From VRUE01 sp963728365 (GTDB lineage: Bacteria > Actinomycetota > Thermoleophilia > Solirubrobacterales > 70-9), in the NCBI GenBank assembly GCA_963728365.1, contig CAVSJI010000001.1:1-64000 (forward strand): DNA of 64,000 nucleotides. Reading direction: 5' to 3'. The translations under genes were made by a program, and so were the position numbers. Shown here one piece after another: positions 58,068 to 64,000 of the stretch; the first letter of the stretch is position 1, and the number at the start of each line of letters is the position of its first letter. The notes beneath the pieces were generated by a model, which was not told where the DNA came from, ran no database searches, and worked only from the letters and a program-made list of their open reading frames with translations.

Positions 58068-58979
58068 GGAAACGCCAACCATGCGATCGCGCGGGAGGCC
58101 GGTCGACAGCACGGCGTCATTGCCAGGCGGCAGTTGCGAGCGCTTGGGCTGGATGACTTCGCGATATCCGATCGAATCGCCTCGGGTTATCTGCAGCCTG
58201 TCTTTCGCGGCACCTTCGCCGTCGGCCATCGCGCGATCACGAGGCAGGGACGGATGCTTGCCGCGGTGCTGGCCTGCGAGGAGGGCACCGTGCTGTCTCA
58301 CGGAAGCGCGGCCGAGCTGCTCGGGCTGTGGGACAAGCAGTCGCCCATGATGGAGGTGATCCCGCCCGACTGGTCCGGCCGCAAGATCCCCGGCATCCGT
58401 TGGCACCGCGTGCGGCTGCCGCTGCCCGACGAGCTCGAGATTCGCGACGGCATCGCGTGCACGATGGTGTCCCGCACGATCGTCGACATGGCGGGATGGT
58501 CGAGCTGGGCGCAACTTCGCCGGTTGGTCGAGCAGGCGGCGATCATGCGAAAGCTCGATGTGGAGGAGATCGACCTCGTCCTGTCGCGGGGACGCAGGCG
58601 CGGCGCCCCTCGCCTGCGACGGGTCCTGCTCCCCTGGCGGTACACGGCCGAGTCCCGGCCGGTGATCCGCAGCCGGTTGGAGGCACGCCTTCTCCCGCGC
58701 CTGATCGAAGAGGGGCTCCCGGCGCCCCGCACCAACGTCAAGCTGAAGCTCGAAGACCGCTCGATCGAGGTCGACATGCTCTGGGAGAGGCAGCGGTTGG
58801 CGATCGAAACGGACGGCGAAGAAACCCACGGCACCGCGGTCGCCTTCCAGCGCGACCGGCGGCGCGACCAGGCCCTGGTCGCGGCCGGCTACCGCACCGC
58901 CCGCGTCACCTGGGCCCAAGTCCGCGACGAACCCGCGGCCGTGGTCAACCGCATCGCCCGCATGCTGAGAGCGCCGTAG
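58047..58979 (+). CDS. AbiEi-type winged-helix / DUF559 endonuclease-like protein
   Basis: The protein has 310 residues. The N-terminal region (about residues 12-90; REAGRQHGVIARRQLRALG, FRGTFAVGH, VLSHGSAAELLGLW) matches the AbiEi-like antitoxin/transcription-regulator family. The last 80 residues show the DUF559 pattern of the restriction-endonuclease/Vsr fold: IEVDMLW, LAIETDG, a following His, and RRRDQALVAAGYRTARVTW. Such stand-alone proteins are frequent in actinobacteria and their role is not established. No partner toxin gene is adjacent. The chosen ATG lies in the loop of a palindromic repeat and has no good Shine-Dalgarno; GTG at 58041 or 57960 are in-frame alternatives. The gene is flanked by four copies of the repeat. 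It has lower codon bias than the PKS genes by eye. Confidence 0.8.
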   Translation: MDRKRRTGNANHAIAREAGRQHGVIARRQLRALGLDDFAISDRIASGYLQPVFRGTFAVGHRAITRQGRMLAAVLACEEGTVLSHGSAAELLGLWDKQSPMMEVIPPDWSGRKIPGIRWHRVRLPLPDELEIRDGIACTMVSRTIVDMAGWSSWAQLRRLVEQAAIMRKLDVEEIDLVLSRGRRRGAPRLRRVLLPWRYTAESRPVIRSRLEARLLPRLIEEGLPAPRTNVKLKLEDRSIEVDMLWERQRLAIETDGEETHGTAVAFQRDRRRDQALVAAGYRTARVTWAQVRDEPAAVVNRIARMLRAP

Positions 58980-58989
58980 TCTCGGCTCC

Positions 58990-59028
58990 GGTGCGCCTTA
59001 TCCACCCGTGGCGGGGAAAAGGCGCACC
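58990..59028. repeat. Palindromic element, family 1, degenerate copy after the DUF559 gene
   Basis: A 39-base copy with intact outer arms (GGTGCGCCTT and AAGGCGCACC) but a changed centre. It begins 11 bases after the stop codon of the DUF559 gene. Confidence 0.8.
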
Positions 59029-59058
59029 GCAGCCACCGGGGAACGGCTGAAGTTCAGC

Positions 59059-59103
59059 TCCGGTGCGCCTTTTGTGGTCTGCGACCACAAAAGGCGCACC
59101 GGA
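59059..59103. repeat. Palindromic element, family 1, perfect 21-base arms
   Basis: Perfect 21-base arms (core GGTGCGCCTTTTGTGGTC) around the loop TGC. It is the outermost copy on the right side of the DUF559 gene and resembles the outermost left copy at 57943 most closely. Confidence 0.95.
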
Positions 59104-59140
59104 ACGGGCTGGGGGCGGGACCGCCCACCCGGTTCAGGGC

Positions 59141-59180
59141 AAAAAGGAGGGGAGGGGCGTCGTCAGCAGCACCCCTCCCC
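59141..59180 (-). terminator. Rho-independent terminator of hppA
   Basis: On the minus strand GGGGAGGGG (59180-59172) pairs with CCCCTCCCC (59157-59149) across a 14-base loop and is followed by TCCTTTTT (59148-59141). It lies about 65 bases downstream of the hppA stop. The AT-rich stretch between them (59181-59245) holds nothing else I can recognise. Confidence 0.85.
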
Positions 59181-59245
59181 ATGTCAATCCAAACTCGGGA
59201 AGACCATAGCACGACTTCCCTGTTTCCTAAATATACATGATCTGC

Positions 59246-61333
59246 TTAAAAGTGCACGATCGGGATGATCAGGATGGCGACGATGTTGGCGACCTTGATC
59301 ATCGGGTTGATCGCCGGGCCGGCCGTGTCCTTGTAAGGATCGCCGACCGTGTCGCCCGTGACCGAGGCGGCGTGGGCCTCTGAGCCCTTGCCGCCGTGGG
59401 CGCCGTCCTCGATCAGCTTCTTGGCGTTGTCCCAGGCGCCGCCGCCGGCGGTCATGCTGATCGCGGCGAAGAGCCCGACCACGATCACGCCGATCAGCAG
59501 GCCGCCGAGCGCGTCGACGCTGAGCAGGCCGACGATCACCGGCACGACGATCGGGATCAACGACGGCAGGATCATCTCCTTCTGCGCCGCCAGGGTGACG
59601 ATGCTCACCGTCTTGCCGTACTCGGGCTTTTCGGTGCCCTCCATGATCCCCGGGTGCTCGCGGAACTGCTCGCGCACCTGTTCGACCACCTGGCCCCCGG
59701 CGCGGCCGACCGCCTCGATCGCGAAGGCCGCGAAGAGATAGACCATCATCCCGCCGATGATCAGCCCGATCAGCACGTCGGGGCTGGTCAGGTGGAAGAG
59801 GCCGTTGAGGTCGAATCCGGCCGGCGCCTCGTCGGCGAGTTCGCTCTTGAACGCAGCGAACAGGACCAGCGCCGCCAGCGCGGCGGAGCCGATCGCGTAG
59901 CCCTTGGTGACCGCCTTGGTCGTGTTGCCGACCGCGTCGAGCGGGTCGGTCACGTTGCGCACCTCCTCGGGCAGCTCCGCCATCTCGGCGATCCCGCCGG
60001 CGTTGTCGGTGATCGGCCCGAAGGCGTCCAGGGCGACGATCAGGCCGCAGAGCGAGAGCTGGCCCATCACGGCGATCCCGATCCCGTAGATGCCGGCCAG
60101 CTCGTTGGCGCCGAGGATCGCCAGGGCGATCACCAGCGCCGGCGCCGCCGTGGACTGGAAGCCCTGGGCGAGCCCGGCGATGATGTTGGTCGCGTGCCCC
60201 GTCTCGGAGGCCTCGGCGATCAGCTTCACCGGCCGGAAGCGGGTCGACGTATAAAATTCGGTGATCGCGAAGAGCAGCGCCGTGACCGCCACGCCGATCA
60301 CGGAGCAGAGCCAGAGGTCGGTGACGCTGACCGCGTTCGCCCCGGCCTCGAGGCCGAGCCGCACCGGGTCGCTCATCAGCCAATCGGTGACCGGATAGAA
60401 GGCCGCGATCGAGAGGATCCCGGCGGCGATCACGCCGGTGTAGAGGGCGCCCTCGACCCGGTCGGACTTGGTCCGCACGAGCAGCGCCCCGATGATCGAG
60501 GCGACGATTGCGACGGCGCCGATCACCAGCGGGTAGATCGCCACCGCGCGGGCGAATTCGCCGCCCGCGCCGGAGAAGGTGAGCACGCCGAGCAGCATCA
60601 CCGCGACCGAGGTGACCGCGTAGGTCTCGAAGAGGTCGGCGGCCATGCCGGCGCAGTCGCCGACGTTGTCGCCGACGTTGTCGGCGATCACGGCTGGGTT
60701 GCGCGGGTCGTCCTCGGGGATGCCCGCCTCGACCTTGCCGACCAGGTCGGCGCCGACGTCGGCGGCCTTGGTGAAGATGCCGCCGCCGAGCCGGGCGAAG
60801 ACCGAGATCAGCGAGCCGCCGAAGCCGAGCCCGACCAGCGCGTCAACCGCCTCCTTGTCCGAGGAGCCGGTCAGCACCAGGATGCCGTAGTAGCCGGCGA
60901 CGCCGATCAGGGCGAGGCCGACGACGAGCAGACCGGTCACCGAGCCGCCCTTGAAGGCGACGTCGAGCGCGGGGGGGACGCCGCCACGCGCCGCCTCGGC
61001 GACGCGCGCGTTGGAGCGCACCGAGACGTTCATGCCGATGAAGCCGGCCGAGCCCGAGAGGATGCCGCCGAAGACGAATCCGATCGCGGTCTTGTAGTCC
61101 TGCAGCAGCCAGAGCACGATCGCGATCGGCACGGCGACTGCGGCGATGATCGTGTACTGGCGGTTCAGGTAGGCCTGCGCGCCTTCCTGCACGGCGCCCG
61201 AGATTTCCCGCATGCGCTCGTTGCCGGGCGACTTCGCCAGCAGGCGCTGGGTGATGATCAGTCCATAGACAACGGCCGCGCCGGCGCAGACGAGCGCGAC
61301 GACGACCCCGTATTCGGTCAGAAAGCTGGTCAA
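59246..61333 (-). CDS. hppA: Membrane-bound proton-translocating pyrophosphatase, K+-independent type
   Basis: The protein has 695 residues, full length for the family, with about 16 hydrophobic segments. It hydrolyses pyrophosphate and pumps protons across the cytoplasmic membrane. Signature residues are DVGADLVGKVE (192-202), DDPRNPAVIADNVGDNVGD (208-226) and, near the C-terminus, GDTVGDPYKDTAGPAINP. The segment GNTTKAVTKG places Lys473 where K+-dependent enzymes have Ala, which indicates a K+-independent enzyme. The start is TTG at 61333, supported by GGAGGAA seven bases upstream. It lies downstream of the YbdK-like gene on the same strand, separated by about 107 bases that include an inverted repeat, and ends before a clear terminator. 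It is a housekeeping energy gene unrelated to the PKS. Confidence 0.97.
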   Translation of the reverse strand: MTSFLTEYGVVVALVCAGAAVVYGLIITQRLLAKSPGNERMREISGAVQEGAQAYLNRQYTIIAAVAVPIAIVLWLLQDYKTAIGFVFGGILSGSAGFIGMNVSVRSNARVAEAARGGVPPALDVAFKGGSVTGLLVVGLALIGVAGYYGILVLTGSSDKEAVDALVGLGFGGSLISVFARLGGGIFTKAADVGADLVGKVEAGIPEDDPRNPAVIADNVGDNVGDCAGMAADLFETYAVTSVAVMLLGVLTFSGAGGEFARAVAIYPLVIGAVAIVASIIGALLVRTKSDRVEGALYTGVIAAGILSIAAFYPVTDWLMSDPVRLGLEAGANAVSVTDLWLCSVIGVAVTALLFAITEFYTSTRFRPVKLIAEASETGHATNIIAGLAQGFQSTAAPALVIALAILGANELAGIYGIGIAVMGQLSLCGLIVALDAFGPITDNAGGIAEMAELPEEVRNVTDPLDAVGNTTKAVTKGYAIGSAALAALVLFAAFKSELADEAPAGFDLNGLFHLTSPDVLIGLIIGGMMVYLFAAFAIEAVGRAGGQVVEQVREQFREHPGIMEGTEKPEYGKTVSIVTLAAQKEMILPSLIPIVVPVIVGLLSVDALGGLLIGVIVVGLFAAISMTAGGGAWDNAKKLIEDGAHGGKGSEAHAASVTGDTVGDPYKDTAGPAINPMIKVANIVAILIIPIVHF

Positions 61334-61340
61334 CTTGAGA

Positions 61341-61347
61341 TTCCTCC
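61341..61347 (-). promoter_or_regulatory. Ribosome binding site of hppA
   Basis: GGAGGAA on the minus strand, seven bases upstream of the TTG codon at 61333. It decides for this non-ATG start. Confidence 0.8.
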
Positions 61348-61402
61348 GGAATGGTTTAAGCGGCGCGGGAGTCTATCTGCGAAGCCGGATGCGGGACAGC
61401 CG

Positions 61403-61462
61403 CCGGGGACGTGCCGCAAGTTAGAGGACCGTATGGGTACTTAAGTTGCGGCACGTCCCCGG
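61403..61462. repeat. Inverted repeat overlapping the 3' end of the ybdK-like gene
   Basis: Perfect 17-base arms, CCGGGGACGTGCCGCAA (61403-61419) and complement (61446-61462), separated by 26 bases. The right arm forms the last sense codons of the minus-strand ligase gene, and the stop codon (61441-61443) lies just inside it. It may act as a hairpin between this gene and hppA. Confidence 0.85.
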
Positions 61463-62625
61463 GTGGCCCCAGCGGTGTACGTGCGCTTGGTCTCCGCCAC
61501 GGCGTCGCGGTAGATGTCCTCGATCGCGAGGCCGGCGTCGAGCGCCTCGCGGGCTCGCTGGGCGCCGTTGCGGGACGGCAGCTCCACCGGGATGCCGAGC
61601 TCGGTGCGGGCCGGCTCGCACCAGGCGAGCAGCCGCTCCAGCGCCGCCCGCGCCTCGAGCTCCGTCCCCGCCGGGAACTCGATGAAGCGGCCGCTCATCC
61701 CGTGGCGGATCGCCCGCCAGAGGTTCTCCTCGATCTCGCGGTCGGCGAGCAACCCCGCCCCGCCCGCCCCGCCCGGCCCGCCGTACCCGCCCTCGTCGTA
61801 GTCGACCGCGGCCTGGGCGATGCAGGCGGCGATCAGCCCCGCCACCGCGAAGGACTCCTCGCCGCGCGTCTGCGCGTCGCAGATCCGCACCTCGACCGTG
61901 CCGAAGGCGTGGTGCGGGCGCACGCTCCACCACAGCTGCGTCGACTCGACCACCGAGCCGGCCCGCTCCAGGGTCTCGACGAAGCCCGCGTAGCGCCGCC
62001 AGTCGCCGAACGCCGACGGCACCCCGCACCTCGGAAACGTCCGCGTGAAGATCTCCGTGCGCACCGTGTGCAGGCCGCTGTCGCGCCGGTCGAGGAAGGG
62101 CGAGTTGGCGGAGACGGCGAGCAGCAGCGGCAGCAGCTCCCGCACCCGGTCGCAGACGGCGATCGCCCGGTCGGCGCCGCGGACGCCCATGTGCACGTGC
62201 AGGCTCCAGGTGTTGTTGCGCTGCGCGACGTAGCCCAGTTCGTGGCGCAGCCGGTTGTAATGGGGGGTGTCGATGATCCGCTGGTCGAGGTAGGAGGCCC
62301 AGGGGTGGGTGCCCATCGCCCCCAGCGCCAGCCCCAGCCGCTCGGCCAGCCCGAAGAGCGCCAGCCGCCGCTCGCGCTGCATGCGCGCCGCCTCGGCGAA
62401 GCTCCCCGCCCGCCCCGAGCGGATCTCGATCTCCGAGGCGATCAGCTCGCCCGCCGCCGAGCCGGCCAGCGCCGCCTCCCGCTGGCAGGCCTCGAACACC
62501 TCCTCGAAGCGGTGCTCCAGCTCCAGCGTCGCCGGGTCGAGGATCGCGAACTCCTCCTCGAGCCCGACGGTGAAGTCGGTCGAGGACTCGAACGTCTCCC
62601 GGGCGAGGTCGAGGTCCAGGGACAA
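61441..62625 (-). CDS. ybdK: YbdK/GCS2-family carboxylate-amine ligase (glutamate-cysteine ligase-like)
   Basis: The protein has 394 residues, close to the usual 370-400. Family features are VGLEEEFAILDP near the N-terminus (EEEF at 23-26, metal/ATP site), RTEIFTRTFPRCGVPSAFGDW, and GTVEVRICDAQT. Members ligate an amino acid to a carboxylate using ATP; E. coli YbdK has weak glutamate-cysteine ligase activity. In actinobacteria, relatives may take part in thiol or gamma-glutamyl metabolism, but the substrate here is not determined. The start is TTG 62625, the first in-frame start after the upstream stop; I see no strong Shine-Dalgarno. It follows rex after 34 bases on the same strand and is probably co-transcribed. 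The C-terminal codons fall in an inverted repeat arm. Confidence 0.9.
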   Translation of the reverse strand: MSLDLDLARETFESSTDFTVGLEEEFAILDPATLELEHRFEEVFEACQREAALAGSAAGELIASEIEIRSGRAGSFAEAARMQRERRLALFGLAERLGLALGAMGTHPWASYLDQRIIDTPHYNRLRHELGYVAQRNNTWSLHVHMGVRGADRAIAVCDRVRELLPLLLAVSANSPFLDRRDSGLHTVRTEIFTRTFPRCGVPSAFGDWRRYAGFVETLERAGSVVESTQLWWSVRPHHAFGTVEVRICDAQTRGEESFAVAGLIAACIAQAAVDYDEGGYGGPGGAGGAGLLADREIEENLWRAIRHGMSGRFIEFPAGTELEARAALERLLAWCEPARTELGIPVELPSRNGAQRAREALDAGLAIEDIYRDAVAETKRTYTAGATRGRAAT

Positions 62626-62659
62626 GGGTCGGCTCAGGGTCGGACGGGGGCGGGCGCGG

Positions 62660-63325
62660 TCAGGTCAGGTAGAAGTAGAGCGCGTAGAGCAGGTCGACCG
62701 CCGGGCTCGAGGCGTGCACGGTCACCTCGGGCGGCACCTGCAGCAGCTGCTCGGAGTAGTTGAAGATGATCCGCACGCCGGCCTGCACCAGCCGGTCGGC
62801 GACCGCCTGGGCCGAGGCGGCGGGCACGGCGAGCACGCCGACGACGATCTCCTGCTCGGCGACGACCGCCTCCAGCTCGCCCAGGTCGCGCACCCGCAGC
62901 GGACCGACCTCGCTCCCCACAACGCTCGCGTCCACGTCGAACATCGCGACGATCCGGAAGCCGTGGTCGGCGAAGATGTCGGAGCTGGCGATCGCCCGCC
63001 CCAGGTTGCCGGCCCCGAACAGGGCGATGTTGTGCTGCCCCGAGGTGCGCATGATCTTCCGCACCTCTTCGACCAGCGACTCGACGTTGTAGCCGACGCC
63101 CCGCTTGCCGAACTTGCCGAAGCCGCTCAGGTCCCGCCGGATCTGGGTCGGGTTGATGTGCGTGTACTCGCTCAGTTCCTGCGAGGAGATCGTCGTGCGC
63201 CCCATCTTGCGCGCCTGGGTCAGCACCTGCAGGTAGCGCGAGAGCCGCGCCGCGACCCCCAGCGAGAGCCGCTCGCCGGCCCACAGCCCGCCCGCCGGAT
63301 CCTGTCCCTCGGTCGCCACGCTCAT
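62660..63325 (-). CDS. rex: Redox-sensing transcriptional repressor Rex
   Basis: The protein has 221 residues, typical for Rex. An N-terminal winged helix (about 30-85) contains SSQELSEYTHINPTQIRRDL and GKRGVGYNV. A Rossmann fold follows with the NADH loop GAGNLG (104-109), and the C-terminal helix PAVDLLYALYFYL is swapped between subunits. Rex binds DNA when NADH is low and represses respiratory and fermentative genes in response to the NADH/NAD+ ratio. ATG 63325 is preferred because the family begins close to this point; ATG 63394 and TTG 63520 are in-frame alternatives that would add unusual residues. I found no clear Rex operator in the upstream region. It heads a minus-strand group with the YbdK-like gene and possibly hppA. 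Confidence 0.95.
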   Translation of the reverse strand: MSVATEGQDPAGGLWAGERLSLGVAARLSRYLQVLTQARKMGRTTISSQELSEYTHINPTQIRRDLSGFGKFGKRGVGYNVESLVEEVRKIMRTSGQHNIALFGAGNLGRAIASSDIFADHGFRIVAMFDVDASVVGSEVGPLRVRDLGELEAVVAEQEIVVGVLAVPAASAQAVADRLVQAGVRIIFNYSEQLLQVPPEVTVHASSPAVDLLYALYFYLT

Positions 63326-63468
63326 CGAGGGCACAGTATCGAGGTCCCGCCCGGATGAGGCCGGGAAACCGCTCAATACCAAAAAAGCGCCCATGTAGTA
63401 CCATCCGGGCGGCTGACGACCAGCGCGAGTACCGCAGATCAGACGCGGCGTCGCGGTAGCGCGTTCAG

Positions 63469-63514
63469 GGGCCCGGGCCGGCCCAACGTTCGTCCCCCCG
63501 GCCGGCCCGGGCCC
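63469..63514. repeat. Perfect GC-only inverted repeat between rex and the TetR-family gene
   Basis: Perfect 15-base arms, GGGCCCGGGCCGGCC and complement, around a 16-base loop that includes AACGTTCGT. It has no T-tract. It lies between divergent genes, so it is more likely an operator, insulator or repeat relic than a terminator. Confidence 0.85.
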
Positions 63515-63599
63515 TTGCAACCTCAGCCAGAACCTGGTACGACTTAGGGAGCCTTTAGAGACGAGAACGGTCTTGGGCTAGAGGGAGAGCGGGTTTGTC

Positions 63600-63606
63600 G
63601 GAGAAG
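63600..63606 (+). promoter_or_regulatory. Ribosome binding site of the TetR-family gene
   Basis: GGAGAAG, four bases before ATG 63611. It supports this start over the GTG six codons later at 63629. Confidence 0.65.
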
Positions 63607-63610
63607 CTGG

Positions 63611-64000
63611 ATGCAGCGGGGAGCGTCGGTGGCAACAGCGCCTGTTGAGGTCGCGACCGGAGGCTCCGTCGAATCGCCGGGGGTGCCGTACGCGCGCCTC
63701 AAACCGGGGCCCGGAAGGCCGGCGTCCGAGGTCGCCGAGCACCAGCGGGCGCGGATCCATGCGGCGATGGTCGAGATCGCCGGCGAGCGCGGCTACGAGG
63801 CGGTCACCGCGCGTGAGCTGTCGCGCCTCTCGGGCGTCTCCACCCGCGCCTTCTACAGCCACTTCGACGGCAAAGAGGAGTGCTTCCTGCACACCCACGA
63901 GGCGATCGTGCGGCGCGCGGCGCGCCGCATCGTCCTCGCCCAGGCGGGCGAGCGCGACTGGCGCGAGCGCCTGCGCCTCGCCTTCGAGGCCTACGCCGGC
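63611..64000 (+). CDS. TetR-family transcriptional regulator (3' partial)
   Basis: The first 130 residues are present and the frame runs off the window end. After a flexible 40-residue N-terminal extension comes a TetR helix-turn-helix: RARIHAAMVEIAGERGY leads into VTARELSRLSGVSTRAFYSHF (about 65-85), with the typical DGKEECF following. The C-terminal ligand domain is only begun. The gene is divergent from rex. Its target and ligand cannot be inferred. The start is taken at 63611 because of the GGAGAAG just upstream. An opposite-strand frame at 63578-63898 is an antisense shadow. Confidence 0.88.
   Translation, partial: MQRGASVATAPVEVATGGSVESPGVPYARLKPGPGRPASEVAEHQRARIHAAMVEIAGERGYEAVTARELSRLSGVSTRAFYSHFDGKEECFLHTHEAIVRRAARRIVLAQAGERDWRERLRLAFEAYAG

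Larger units (their letters stand above)
63326..63610. other. Divergent intergenic region between rex and the TetR-family gene
   Basis: This 285-base region should hold the promoters of both divergent genes. I cannot place -35/-10 boxes with confidence. On the minus strand, the AT-richer stretch around 63371-63400 (a poly-T run and TACTACAT) is the best candidate for the rex promoter. A strong GC-only inverted repeat lies at 63469-63514. Confidence 0.5.

Noticed and set aside
57930..58919. Minus-strand frame of 329 codons opposite the DUF559 gene
   Set aside because: The + strand frame matches the AbiEi/DUF559 family; the minus frame is low-complexity and includes translated palindromes.
57934..59245. 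Insertion sequence or CRISPR array in the repeat-rich region
   Set aside because: No transposase is visible. The repeats are spaced irregularly around a gene and are palindromes of a different layout from CRISPR repeats with equal spacers.
59008..59268. Small + strand frame of 86 codons
   Set aside because: It consists of a palindromic element, the hppA terminator in reverse and intergenic sequence, with no recognisable domain or ribosome binding site.
59396..61444. Long + strand frame opposite hppA
   Set aside because: Antisense shadow of a clear full-length pyrophosphatase, with Asp/Arg/Gly-rich composition typical of reverse-frame artefacts.
63420..63520. Possible tRNA-like fold with a GTTC motif between rex and the TetR gene
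   Set aside because: The stems form a simple long hairpin. No acceptor/anticodon arrangement or CCA-adjacent structure can be drawn.

Overview
The window is very GC-rich (well over 70% G+C by eye) and its genes are typical of high-GC Actinomycetota. The K+-independent membrane pyrophosphatase, Rex, YbdK-type carboxylate-amine ligase and AbiEi/DUF559 protein together would suit a Thermoleophilia/Solirubrobacterales-like actinobacterium. That placement is inference only.

Bases 1-57141 are almost one continuous modular type I polyketide synthase (PKS) on the + strand. The first protein enters from upstream, opening inside a ketosynthase (KS), and runs to 36286: at least 12,094 residues and seven modules, called a-g here. 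The second protein (36283-57141, 6,952 residues, modules h-k) overlaps it by an ATGA junction and ends in a thioesterase. Matching docking segments face each other at the junction, so the order a to k is well supported. Most modules are KS-AT-DH-KR-ACP. Module d also has an enoylreductase, and module k has no dehydratase. Modules a, b, d, f, g, h and j carry malonyl-type HAFH acyltransferases (AT). Modules c, e and i share a near-identical YAAH acyltransferase, probably methylmalonyl. Module k has an unusual IPSH motif. The predicted product is a long methyl-branched polyene: modules e-h alone would give four consecutive double bonds. It is released by the thioesterase as acid or lactone. An alpha/beta hydrolase follows immediately at 57142-57933.

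Bases 57934-59245 are a repeat-rich boundary. An AbiEi/DUF559 protein gene (58047-58979) sits among four copies of a palindromic element of about 39 bp, GGTGCGCC...GGCGCACC. Three more copies lie in frame inside the PKS genes, just upstream of the acyltransferase domains of modules c, e and i. A second, unrelated 51-bp palindromic family lies in frame in the KS-AT linkers of modules e, h, i and j. The sequences therefore look like protein-coding palindromic elements comparable in style to Rickettsia palindromic elements. In the DUF559 gene the loop triplet of the palindrome supplies the start codon. This is the most unusual biology in the window.

Bases 59246-63325 are ordinary minus-strand genes: hppA (with a clear rho-independent terminator), a YbdK/GCS2-family ligase and rex. 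A divergent TetR-family regulator starts at 63611 and runs off the end. No gene-free stretch exceeds 300 bases.
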